From PALSA-911 sp963839645 (GTDB lineage Bacteria > Pseudomonadota > Alphaproteobacteria > Acetobacterales > Acetobacteraceae): a stretch of DNA of 64,000 nt. The notes under the pieces are model-generated. The model saw nothing but the letters and a program-made list of their open reading frames with translations, had not been told where the DNA came from and made no database searches. The stretch spans positions 186,001 to 250,000 of the forward strand of contig CAWIVZ010000003.1 in NCBI GenBank assembly GCA_963839645.1, written 5' to 3'. Shown one piece after another: positions 45,726 to 53,203 of the stretch (position 1 is its first letter; the number at the start of each line of letters is the position of its first letter). The position numbers and the translations under genes are program-made.

Positions 45726-46640
45726 CTAGCCGTTGTAATTGAGTTTGAGCCCGGCTTCCGGCCAGTCCATCGCCACCAGCTGCCCGAGGCCGGAAAGCGT
45801 GATGTAGGCGGTCTTCATGTCCTTCCCGCCAAAGCAGATATTGGTCGGGTAGCTGTCCGGCATCTTCACCTGCCGCACCACCCGCCCATCCGGCGCGATC
45901 ACCGTGATATGCCCGGTCATCAACGTCGCCACGCAGATGTCCCCGTTCGCCTGCACCCCCAGGCTGTCGAACCGCTGGAACCCCGGCAGCCCGCAAACGA
46001 TCCGCCCGCCATAGGGGTTCGGAAACTCGGTCGGCCGGATCTTCCCCGGCCCCGCGATGTCCCACGCGATCAGCCGCGACGTCTCGGTATCCGCGGCATA
46101 GATCGTCTTCCCGTCCGGCGACAGCCCCACCCCGTTCGGCGAAACGATCGGATAGGAAACCTCCACGCAGCTGGACCCGTCCGGCAGCGCGTAATACAGC
46201 CCGCCATGATCCCGGTCCCGCCGCCGCCGCTTGCCCAGATCGGTGAAATAGAACCCGCCCTGCGTGTCGAACACGATATCGTTCGGCGCGCTGAGCTTGT
46301 CCTCCCCGCAATGCGTATAGAGCGTCCGGGTCGCCCCGGTCTTCAGATCGATCCGCTGGATATACCCGCCCTGATACTCCGCCGCCGGCCCGGTCGACAG
46401 AAACCCGCCATGCGCATAGGCGTTGCCGCCGTTGTTGCAGACATACAGCGCCCCATCCGGCCCCACCGCGATCCCGTTCGGCCCGCCCCCGGCGCGCCCG
46501 ATCTCCGTCTTCGTCCCATCCGGCGCGATCCGCGTCACCTTGCTCGCGGAAATCTCCCCCAGAATAACCGACCCATCCGCCATCGCCACGGGCCCCTCGG
46601 GGAAGCCCAGACCGGTCGCCATCACCCGCAGTTCGGACAT
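45726..46640 (-). CDS. SMP-30/gluconolactonase family protein
   Basis: Six-bladed beta-propeller lactonase-like enzyme of 304 residues. Metal-site candidates are Glu in LGFPEGPV, Asn in GGPNGIAVG and SAPNDIVFD, and Asp in GLSPDGKTIYAADTETSRL. No signal peptide. It starts an operon with the family 5 binding protein, which suggests uptake and hydrolysis of a sugar acid or lactone-containing compound; this is inference. Confidence 0.87.
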   Translation of the reverse strand: MSELRVMATGLGFPEGPVAMADGSVILGEISASKVTRIAPDGTKTEIGRAGGGPNGIAVGPDGALYVCNNGGNAYAHGGFLSTGPAAEYQGGYIQRIDLKTGATRTLYTHCGEDKLSAPNDIVFDTQGGFYFTDLGKRRRRDRDHGGLYYALPDGSSCVEVSYPIVSPNGVGLSPDGKTIYAADTETSRLIAWDIAGPGKIRPTEFPNPYGGRIVCGLPGFQRFDSLGVQANGDICVATLMTGHITVIAPDGRVVRQVKMPDSYPTNICFGGKDMKTAYITLSGLGQLVAMDWPEAGLKLNYNG

Positions 46641-46726
46641 GGTTTTCTCTCCCTTTGTTTATCCCCCCACGCTGTCCCGCCCGCCCACGGTCGTCAAGGC
46701 ACCGCCACCCATAACCCCCCACACTT

Positions 46727-46756
46727 CGTAGGGTGGATAAGCGAAGCGCAATCCAC
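46727..46756. repeat. Short hairpin repeat of the GTAGGG type
   Basis: GTAGGGTGGAT with ATCCACC, loop AAGCGAAGCGCA, followed by AACGCAAGCC. The same frame and flank recur at 47770-47802. A widespread style of extragenic hairpin in proteobacteria. Confidence 0.7.
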
Positions 46757-46802
46757 CAACGCAAGCCCAAAACCCCAATGCCCCAGGGCCAACCCAAGAG
46801 AA

Positions 46803-46886
46803 GAACCGGGGCTTCGCCCCAAACCCCAGCAAGGCTCCGCCCTGCACCCGCAAGGGGATAGTCATCCCCTTGACCCCTCATACGCA
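46803..46886. repeat. Composite palindromic element, partial copy
   Basis: Contains GGGGC/GCCCC and CAAGGGGAT/ATCCCCTTG hairpins and ends GACCCCTCATAC, matching the left half of the element family at 19691, 23254 and 63681. The central palindrome and the right half are missing. Confidence 0.65.
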
Positions 46887-46937
46887 TCGCAACCGGCGCC
46901 ATCGCGGACCTTGACACGTCAGCGTGAGCAACCGTCC

Positions 46938-46990
46938 TGGCCGGCCTTGTGCCGGCCATCCACGGCTTTGCCGGCCGCGTGAAAAGCGTG
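46938..46990. repeat. GC-rich hairpin pair
   Basis: TGGCCGGC/GCCGGCCA (46938-46958, five-base loop) is followed by an ATCCACG/CGTGGAT pair. It lies in the 402-base gap 46641-47042, which is built almost entirely of short hairpin repeats. Confidence 0.6.
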
Positions 46991-47042
46991 GATCCTCGGT
47001 AAAAGCCCAGGCAGAACGGGGCGGTCTTCTCGCCGGTCGGTA

Positions 47043-47717
47043 TCAAGCGAACTCAGCCACCCGCGCGGATAGCCGCCTCGATCTCGCCGTCGTCTCACGA
47101 CGCACGTCAGGAGAATTCGTCGCGGCATCCAAGCTAAATCCAAATTCCGACACGCTCCCCGCCCCAACCCCAACCGGCAAAGCCAACTCCCGCTCATCCC
47201 CAGCCTCCGGAGCGGCCGGTGCCTGCGGCGCGGCCGCAACAACCCCCTCCGCCGCCAACCCCTCCGCCATCATCCCCACCACCGCATGCTCCGCCCACTC
47301 CGCCCGGCTCGCCGCCTCCGCATCCTTCTCCATCGCCATCCTCTCCGCCTGCGCCTTCAGCAGCAGCCGCCAGGCGCTCTTCGCCTCCCGCATGAAACTC
47401 AACGCCTGCGCCTTGCACTTCAGCGCGATCGCCATCTCCCGCCGCCGCTCCCCCGCCAGCCGCAGACAATCCGCCGCCCACGCCTCCGCCAGCACGAACT
47501 GCGCCGCCAACTGCCCCTCGGCCGCATTCTCCGGCCGCAACGAAGCCACCGCCGCCATCGCCGCCCGATCCTGCCGCCCCCAATCCTCCGCAGCATCCGC
47601 ATCCGGCAACGGCAACGAGCCGCGCAAAACCCGCATCACCTCCCGAAAAGCCTCCCGAGGCAGCAACAGCGCCCAATCGGTTTGCGGATCAGCCGATAAA
47701 TTCTGAATATGTTCCAT
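47043..47717 (-). CDS. Hypothetical alanine-rich helical protein
   Basis: A 224-residue, mostly alpha-helical protein. The conserved-looking core is about residues 50-130 (RPENAAEGQLAAQFVLAEAWAADCLRLAGERRRE, given here as one helical run of two motifs, followed by CKAQALSFMREAKSA). The C-terminal 70 residues are low-complexity Ala/Pro/Glu. No signal or membrane segment. ATG 47717 is AT-rich at its 5' side. It lies at the border of an accessory region full of repeats. I do not recognise a named family. Confidence 0.55.
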   Translation of the reverse strand: MEHIQNLSADPQTDWALLLPREAFREVMRVLRGSLPLPDADAAEDWGRQDRAAMAAVASLRPENAAEGQLAAQFVLAEAWAADCLRLAGERRREMAIALKCKAQALSFMREAKSAWRLLLKAQAERMAMEKDAEAASRAEWAEHAVVGMMAEGLAAEGVVAAAPQAPAAPEAGDERELALPVGVGAGSVSEFGFSLDAATNSPDVRRETTARSRRLSARVAEFA

Positions 47718-47769
47718 CCCGTCAGCATACCGTCTTTCATACTAACGGTTCAAGTCAAAAATAACTACC

Positions 47770-47931
47770 GTAGGGCGGGTTTCAACCCGCCAACGCAAGC
47801 CAACCCCCCCCAAGGCAATCGCCCATGGCCGCCCAACTCCCCCTCTCCACCCGCTATGGGGGGAGAGGGTCGGGGGGAGGGGGCAAACCCGGCCGCGCCG
47901 GCCGCGCTAGGAACACCCCCTGTCCCTAGCG
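47770..47931. repeat. Cluster of short hairpin repeats
   Basis: GTAGGG with GGCGGGTT/AACCCGCC (47774-47791) and the flank AACGCAAGCC is the second copy of the 46727 repeat. It is followed by CCCTCTCC/GGAGAGGG (about 47845-47870) and GCTAGG/CCTAGC (about 47907-47931). No gene is visible in 47718-48170. Confidence 0.55.
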
Positions 47932-48170
47932 GATGGAGAGGAAAAGAAGGCGGCACCTCGAAGTCCGGATGCGATGGCCCTGCCCCCACCCCCCAACAGG
48001 CCAGGACCAGAGCGGCAGCCCATCAAATCGGCGGATGGCTCCCGAGCCTACCCGCCCGGCCGCGAATCCGAATAGGGCGATGCCAGCCTGCCGGTACGAT
48101 ATCGGATCAATGTTCGAGGCAAACGGATTCCGACGTAGGAAATTCACACCCGCGAAGGCCGGTTTGAGCC

Positions 48171-48321
48171 GATTGTGTTCAAAAAGTCGCCGATTAGGTT
48201 GTCGCTGGAATTCTAGGACGTATTCGTAACTATTAAGTGATTGTATTATATGATATTTATTGTGCTGTCTCCGATACCAAACTGCTGTCGGCGTCCGATT
48301 TTCGACTTTTTCAACACAATC
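48171..48321. mobile_element. 151-bp MITE-like element with 19-bp terminal inverted repeats
   Basis: Left end GATTGTGTTCAAAAAGTCG (48171-48189) and right end CGACTTTTTCAACACAATC (48303-48321) are inverted repeats with 18 of 19 matches. The interior is AT-rich and encodes nothing. Ends of this type occur on IS5/IS1182-like transposons. No target duplication could be confirmed by eye. Confidence 0.7.
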
Positions 48322-48524
48322 CGCCTGTAGCAGCCGTTCAGACGAGCGGCACCGTTTCTCCAAAGCGGTCGCTTGTGGGCCCGACGGGAAATGGATGGGT
48401 CGGGTGGATCGCGGACGCTCGCTGGCCCCCACACAGTGTCCGCTTGGCGCCAAATGTCTGACTTTCACCGGGCGCCCGCTCCCAGACAATCAGGGAGATA
48501 TCAAGGCAACCGCCTGCAACCCAT

Positions 48525-48626
48525 GGAGGTAGCAATGAACACAAGAATAATGTAAAACCTGTTCGACCATGGGTGGTCACGTCACATAGGTCATTCCTGG
48601 CGTGACCCGGTCCTCGCCGAGCGAGG
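48525..48626 (+). promoter_or_regulatory. Possible leader region with hexapeptide ORF and hairpins
   Basis: A strong GGAGG (48525-48529) precedes a six-codon reading frame MNTRIM ending at TAA 48555. Downstream are hairpins GTCACG/CGTGAC (48576-48581, 48601-48606) and CCTCGC/GCGAGG (48612-48626), 36 bases before the next gene. The arrangement is like an attenuator or translation-coupled leader; function untested. Confidence 0.4.
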
Positions 48627-48662
48627 AAAGCCGAGCGCTAAAAAGAATGAAGAGGGACGGTT

Positions 48663-48974
48663 ATGAACCAGGAGCAGCGGAATCAAGCCATTGCGAACTT
48701 CAACCGGTACGAACTGACGCCGGTTGCTCGAACGCTTTTCGACGGCCTGATACAGACCTGGGAAGAGGCGATCGGAAATGACGACGGCCTCGAGCGTGAG
48801 TCTCGGTCAGCTTGCCAAAGACCAGGAGTTCTTCACCTACATAAACAGTCGACGTTCTGGGAACGAGGAACTCGGGGGATCGAATTCATCCATGCCTTGC
48901 AAGATTTGAGGCTGATCATACGTCTTTCGCTGAGATATCCAGTTCTCGCCAAGATCCATCTCGATCGAGATTGA
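48663..48974 (+). CDS. Hypothetical protein, accessory region
   Basis: A 103-residue frame from ATG 48663 with GAGGG upstream. The start (NQEQRNQAIANFNRYELTPVA) and end (IEFIHALQDLRLIIRLSLRYP) look like genuine protein, but the middle is basic and odd. The +1 frame over 48778-48880 reads SLGQLAKDQEFFTYINSRRS, which looks more natural, so the true product may cross two compensating shifts. It is directly followed by a membrane protein gene. Lower GC than the chromosome average here. No family recognised. Confidence 0.5.
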   Translation: MNQEQRNQAIANFNRYELTPVARTLFDGLIQTWEEAIGNDDGLERESRSACQRPGVLHLHKQSTFWERGTRGIEFIHALQDLRLIIRLSLRYPVLAKIHLDRD

Positions 48975-48979
48975 TTGAA

Positions 48980-49475
48980 ATGCCGGAGTCGCAGCAACCC
49001 CAGCTTATCATATCGGTGAGCGGCGGATACCTCGTGTTCATAGGCTTGATCGTCGCAGCGTCCGCTACCGTGCTCGCAAGCGATCGGGCGTCCGAACTGC
49101 CGCTTTGCGCACGTGCTCTCCTCCTTGTCCCGCTCGCGATCTCGGCCGCGAGTGGCGTTGCAGCCCTCATAGGCGCCAATTCGGCGCACAAATCTCGCCA
49201 GGCGCAGTGAGAAGCTGGAAGCGCCCAATCTCGATAAGACGACGCGCACCAATCTCGAAACGCAGGTGACAGATGCGCGCAAGTTCGCAAGCAACTGCAT
49301 CTTCTGGTCGCTCACCGGAGCGATCATGTCCGCCGCAATGCTATTCCTCGCTATGCTTCCCGTCGTCTTCTATTCCAGCACAGAAACAAAAGTGGAGACC
49401 CCCATATTGACGTCCGGGGTCACGCCGACGGGCCAATCCTCTTGTGTGAATGGCCGGTTTCCTGGGAAACACTAG
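48980..49475 (+). CDS. Hypothetical four-helix membrane protein (probable frameshift)
   Basis: The first part (48980-49210) encodes two membrane segments (YLVFIGLIVAASATVLA and ALLLVPLAISAASGVAALIG). One base on, the frame reads SEKLEAPNLDKTTRTNLETQ and two more hydrophobic stretches (NCIFWSLTGAIMSAAMLFLA, MLPVVFY) to 49475. Joined by a +1 correction near 49205 it makes 164 residues with a charged loop between two helical hairpins. It starts six bases after the previous stop, so the two may form one unit. Family unknown. Confidence 0.5.
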
Positions 49476-49606
49476 AAAGCCGCCCGAGTTCCAGAGATTT
49501 GCAACGTCGCACTGGAGTCTGGGATCGGCGTTCAGGCCAAGTGCCGTCGATGTCGGCTCTGGGTCGAAACCGGCCGAACGGCTCGCGCGGAACCAGCGGA
49601 AAGTTT

Positions 49607-50699
49607 CTAGCCCCGCTTCCCCCAAGGCAAGGGTGCAGTTCCACTTGGAACTGAACCGCTTTCCGCATTTGCCCGCGATGGAGTTAATTGCCCTCTACAG
49701 CCTATTTGTCCGCTCCGGGCTGGTGGTGCCGGCAAACCGAAGAGGCCCGTCGAAGGAGGAAACGCCCGTGAGAAATGCTTGGTGAACTCGGCCCAGTCGT
49801 CTGAGATGCGCAGCAATGTCGTTACGGAAGTGATCTGTTTTCTCAGATGAGGATGGCCCACGTCTTGCGTCAGCAATTGATGATGCCGATGGCGACGGCC
49901 CTTTAGCTCAGGCAGGTAAGGATTTTTTGCCTCGAGCTCCCCGCGGACGCCTGGCGGCAACGGATCATAGATAAGAGCCCTCGTCAGCTTGCCAATGTAG
50001 CCATTGCGGGCCTGGTTGCCAGGCTTGTATGGCCAGCCGCGCACTCGGTGCAGTTCGAGCGCATAAAAGATGTCCGGGAAAGCGCCTGGTCCAAGGTAAG
50101 AGCTCAGGTGAGATATAAGCCGAAAGGATCGCCTGGAGTTCGTCGCGGGCACGCACGCGCGAAGCCGGTCGCGTCGTCAATCAGCGAGATGATGCCGATT
50201 TTCGCCAGACCGTTTTTAATCAACTCTGCCTGTTCGGCGACCTTTTCCTGACCTTTTGTCAGGACGTTTCCAGCGGCCCTGGCCTTAACATATACATCGC
50301 AGACCAGCGGTAGCAGCGCCGCGTCGTAGCCGGATACCTTCTGACTTCGATGGCTAAGATAGTCGATGGGCTCGAGCACATTGAGAAGCTCGTCGGATAC
50401 AAAGCTGTTGAGGTTTTTGGCATCGATGGGTTCGGGCGTTCGGTGTGCTGCGTACGTGCCTTTCCACGGTCGCCCCAGAGCTCACAGGAAGGCGCGACTG
50501 GTCATCACCCGCCTTCCGTCTTCAAGATTGGCGACCCGAAGGGGGGCGATCCCAGGAATTGTGGAGATCGCCCTCATGTGTGGCTCGCGGCAACGCCCAC
50601 CTGGCGGCGGCAGCTTTTCTGTGCGATTGCCGATCGTTGCTCCGGTGTCAGTTGCTCGGCGCGCGCTTCACCGCCAAGGGTCTGAGGTGTTTTGGCCAA
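49607..50699 (-). pseudogene. Decayed P63C-domain protein gene (phage-associated)
   Basis: Pieces of one protein lie in successive frames: LGGEARAEQLTPEQRSAIAQ, AARWALPRATHEGDLHN, VANLEDGRRVMTSRAFL, a TGA at about 50483-50485 where Arg is expected, ALGRPWKG, SGYDAALLPLVCDVYVKAR, RVRARDELQAILSAYISPEL, then the P63C core WPYKPGNQARNGYIGKLTRA and RHHQLLTQDVGHP. At least three frameshifts and one nonsense codon make it non-functional as read. P63C proteins are common on prophages and mobile elements. The likely start is TTG 50699; the C-terminal end is unclear because a palindromic repeat lies inside it. Confidence 0.8.
49632..49657. repeat. 26-bp palindromic repeat, copy 1
   Basis: Near-perfect palindrome built on GGTGCAGTTCCA and TGGAACTGAACC around CT. 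Related copies are at 50822-50847 and 51886-51911. Confidence 0.75.
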
Positions 50700-50765
50700 A
50701 GGAAAGGACTCTCATGCTTGCTGAAAATCAGCATAATGCTTGCTGGGGCAGGCTGCAAGGATAAT

Positions 50766-51280
50766 TTATCGAACCGGCTCAAATGCTTGCTGGCGTGCCA
50801 AAGCAAGCGTAGCAAGCGTAGGGTGAAGTTCCACTTGGAACTGCACCACGTCTTTGTTGACCGCGATGGTGCAAATCCAAGGGTGCATCGGCGGGGCAAC
50901 TCCTAACCCCAACAACCGCGCCGCCAATCCTTTTGCTTCCAGTAATTTTACCGCCGGCCGGTCGAACGAGACGAGCGCCTCGCCGCCGAGCCAGTTGCTC
51001 TCGAACGCGATCACCCCATCGGCAAATCCCCGCCGGCTTCCAGCATCGCCAACCCCGCCTCCACCGCCGGCCGGTTCACCGCCAAATTGGCGGTGCCGAT
51101 CAGCCAGCGCACCGCGTGGGCGATGTCCGGGGCAGGGACCCTATAGCCCCGCGCCAGCACCCAGACGAGTTCCCACAGCGCCGGCAACGCCAACGCGATC
51201 CCCTCCGCGGCCGCCAGCTCGGCCTGCGCCACCCATCCCGCATCACCACCCGCATCAATAATGAAAGCGGCACTGCACAA
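50766..51280 (-). pseudogene. VapC-type PIN toxin remnant
   Basis: The middle and C-terminal parts of a PIN-domain toxin are readable: WVAQAELAAAEGIALALPAL, WVLARGYRVPAPDIAHAVRW, IGTANLAVNRPAVEAGLAML. After a one-base deletion near 51015 it continues FESNWLGGEALVSFDRPAVK. The N-terminal catalytic DTN motif is missing; the sequence merges into the 3' end of yoeB. The frame runs on into a palindromic repeat and stops at 50766. Probably a dead second toxin beside an intact YefM-YoeB pair. Confidence 0.72.
50822..50847. repeat. 26-bp palindromic repeat, copy 2
   Basis: GGTGAAGTTCCA-CT-TGGAACTGCACC, preceded by GCAAGCGTAGCAAGCGTAGG. It provides the last codons of the vapC remnant frame. Confidence 0.75.
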
Positions 51281-51524
51281 TAACGATCTGCTGGTCCACG
51301 CCCCGCTTGCCCTGCACCCGATACACCAGCCGATGCTCCCCGGTAATCCGCCGAGACCACCAGCCGGCCAGATCCCCCTTCAACGGCTCCGGCTTGCCCA
51401 AGCCCGCATGCGGCGTCCGCCGCGCGTTCTCGATCAACTCGTTGATCCGCCGCAGCACGTCCGGGTCGGACCGGGACCAGCCGACATAATCCTCCCAGGC
51501 ATCGTCCGAAAAGCAAATCCGCAC
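51255..51524 (-). CDS. yoeB: YoeB-type mRNA interferase toxin
   Basis: Ribosome-dependent endoribonuclease of the RelE/YoeB family, 89 residues. Conserved segments are FSDDAWEDYVGWSRSDPDVL, INELIENARRTPHAGLGKPEPLKG (in two runs), WWSRRITGEHRLVYRV and the C-terminal CRFHY. The catalytic Glu, Arg and His/Tyr are all present, so it looks active. The GTG start at 51524 lies one base after the antitoxin stop, ensuring coupled translation. Confidence 0.92.
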   Translation of the reverse strand: MRICFSDDAWEDYVGWSRSDPDVLRRINELIENARRTPHAGLGKPEPLKGDLAGWWSRRITGEHRLVYRVQGKRGVDQQIVIVQCRFHY

Positions 51525-51525
51525 G

Positions 51526-51801
51526 TCAGGTTTTCGACGCCGTCTCCGCCGCGATCAGCGCGTGCTCCCGGGCGTTTCCCGCTTCGATCTGCCGGATCGA
51601 GCGAACCAGACGCTCCGCATTCCGCGGACTGCTCAACAGATGAACCGTCTCCTGCCAGCCCAAAAACTCCTCCTCGGCAATCATCACCACATTGCCGCGC
51701 CCGCTCTGGCGCGTGACAACGATCGGCGCGCGGCTCTCGACGGCCTCGTCCATGTAGCGGGCTAGGTTCTGGCGAAGATCGGTATAGGTCACGCTGGTCA
51801 T
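51526..51801 (-). CDS. yefM: YefM antitoxin (Phd/YefM family)
   Basis: Ninety-one residues that bind and neutralise YoeB and repress the operon. The N-terminal DNA-binding part is TSVTYTDLRQNLARYMDEAV, followed by VVTRQSGRGNVVMIAEEEFLGWQET in two runs and an acidic C-terminus. ATG 51801 has GGGAGA upstream. Two TGTAC hexamers 54-71 bases upstream fit a YefM operator. Confidence 0.93.
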   Translation of the reverse strand: MTSVTYTDLRQNLARYMDEAVESRAPIVVTRQSGRGNVVMIAEEEFLGWQETVHLLSSPRNAERLVRSIRQIEAGNAREHALIAAETASKT

Positions 51802-51854
51802 AATGTCCGTTCTCCCTGCTCCAAGCGGGATAAATCTTCTACATCGCGCCAACA

Positions 51855-51872
51855 TGTACGGCAAGCTGTACA
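51855..51872. promoter_or_regulatory. YefM operator-like site
   Basis: TGTACG (51855-51860) and TGTACA (51867-51872) are 12 bases apart centre to centre, the arrangement I recall for the E. coli yefM-yoeB operator (TGTACA cores). Upstream of yefM on the minus strand. Confidence 0.65.
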
Positions 51873-51885
51873 CTTGGCAAGCGTA

Positions 51886-51911
51886 GGTGCAGTGCCGCTT
51901 GGCACAGCACC
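51886..51911. repeat. 26-bp palindromic repeat, copy 3
   Basis: GGTGCAGTGCCG-CT-TGGCACAGCACC; its stem differs from copies 1 and 2 by paired changes (TTCCA/TGGAA to TGCC/GGCA). Flanked by GCAAGCGTA and CACACTTGC. Confidence 0.75.
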
Positions 51912-51920
51912 CCACACTTG

Positions 51921-53018
51921 CTAAGGCGCCGTCCCCGGCAAGAATTTGAACGGCGCCGCATCCTTGAAACTATCGTTCACCTCGCCCGAGAACACCTCGC
52001 CGTTCTGGATCGTCAGCTTCCGCACCGGCGCCCCCGGCTTCAGATTGAGCTTCTGCAGCGAAACCCAGAACGTGTCGGGGCGGGTCGCGGAGTCGAAATA
52101 ATAGATCAGGTTCCGCTGGTCCGACACCGTCCGCCAGATCGTCGAGGAGATGTTCGGCTGGTCCGGCGTCGTGATCCCCAGCGGCACGCTCACCGCGCGC
52201 TGCACGCTCATCACGCTCGCCACCGCCTGATACGCGAAGGACTGGAACGGCACGCCCTTGATGTAGTTCGGATCCACCTTGCGCGGGATCGCCCCGAGCA
52301 GGAAAGACGCGCGCGCGAACCGGTCCGCCGCCCGGTTGGTCCCGGGCAGGAACACCAGCCCGCCGATGTCCTTCCAATAGGCGTTCAGCGCCAGTTGCTG
52401 GTCATACACCGGGGAATTCGTCATCACCACGTATTGCTTGCCGTGATGGATCACCAGCTTGCCGTCCACATACTCGAAGATCGCGGAATCGCCGGTCGCA
52501 TCGGAAATCGACAGATGCAGCGCCGCATCCGAACCGTTCGGCAACGCCGGCGCCAGCATGTTGAACGGCTCGGCCCGCAAGGCCGTCACCGCTTCGTCCA
52601 CCGTGGCGTAATTGTCCAGCACATACTGCGCCCAGGCAGCGATCGACAGGAACGGCCGCCCCTCCACCGGCTTCGGATACTGCGATTCCGCCAGATAGAG
52701 CAGGTTGGCCACCAGCCCCTTCTCATTCAGCCCGTCCGTGGTGCCAGCCTCATAACCGGAGACGATCACGCTGCCGAATTTCGATGTCCACTGGATGGAT
52801 GCCGGTCCCGCCGCCCCATCGCGCTTCAGGCCGGCGGGAAAGACCCATAAATTGGAGGCCATGTCCTCCTTCCAATCCATGTTCCGCCCAGTGATCACGG
52901 TATTTTCGTCGCCAACGTAAAGCGTGCGGGTGCAGGCGATTGCGGGCTCCACGGCCGCGGCCGCTAAAATCACGGCTGAAAGCGCCAAACGGGTCAATGT
53001 CGATGCGCGATGCTTCAT
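51921..53018 (-). CDS. Linear amide C-N hydrolase (choloylglycine/penicillin V acylase family)
   Basis: Ntn hydrolase of 365 residues. The signal peptide (residues 1-28, ending EPAIA) would be cut just before C29, exposing the catalytic N-terminal cysteine (CTRTLYVGDENTVITGRNMDW in adjoining runs). NEKGLVANLLYL and FEYVDGKLVIHHG are family marks. Likely periplasmic. It hydrolyses an amide such as an N-acyl homoserine lactone or acyl amino acid, but the substrate cannot be told. It diverges from the catabolic cluster. Confidence 0.9.
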   Translation of the reverse strand: MKHRASTLTRLALSAVILAAAAVEPAIACTRTLYVGDENTVITGRNMDWKEDMASNLWVFPAGLKRDGAAGPASIQWTSKFGSVIVSGYEAGTTDGLNEKGLVANLLYLAESQYPKPVEGRPFLSIAAWAQYVLDNYATVDEAVTALRAEPFNMLAPALPNGSDAALHLSISDATGDSAIFEYVDGKLVIHHGKQYVVMTNSPVYDQQLALNAYWKDIGGLVFLPGTNRAADRFARASFLLGAIPRKVDPNYIKGVPFQSFAYQAVASVMSVQRAVSVPLGITTPDQPNISSTIWRTVSDQRNLIYYFDSATRPDTFWVSLQKLNLKPGAPVRKLTIQNGEVFSGEVNDSFKDAAPFKFLPGTAP

Positions 53019-53203
53019 TCCTGGAGTTCCTTGCCTGAACGCGCCTCGGCTGGCGGAGATGGCATCCTAGCACGGACCATCCCCGGCGTATGCCCTGGAA
53101 GCCTGCCGCCCCCGTCCGACCTGCCCGGCCATCCCCCCCTTTTGACAGCCCCACCCCCCTCAGCCGATCCTGCTCCCGCCCTCACCGGCACGGGAGCCAA
53201 GCA

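Noticed and set aside
44181..46982. 933-codon plus-strand frame across the binding-protein and SMP-30 genes
   Set aside because: His/Arg/Pro-rich shadow of two recognisable minus-strand genes.
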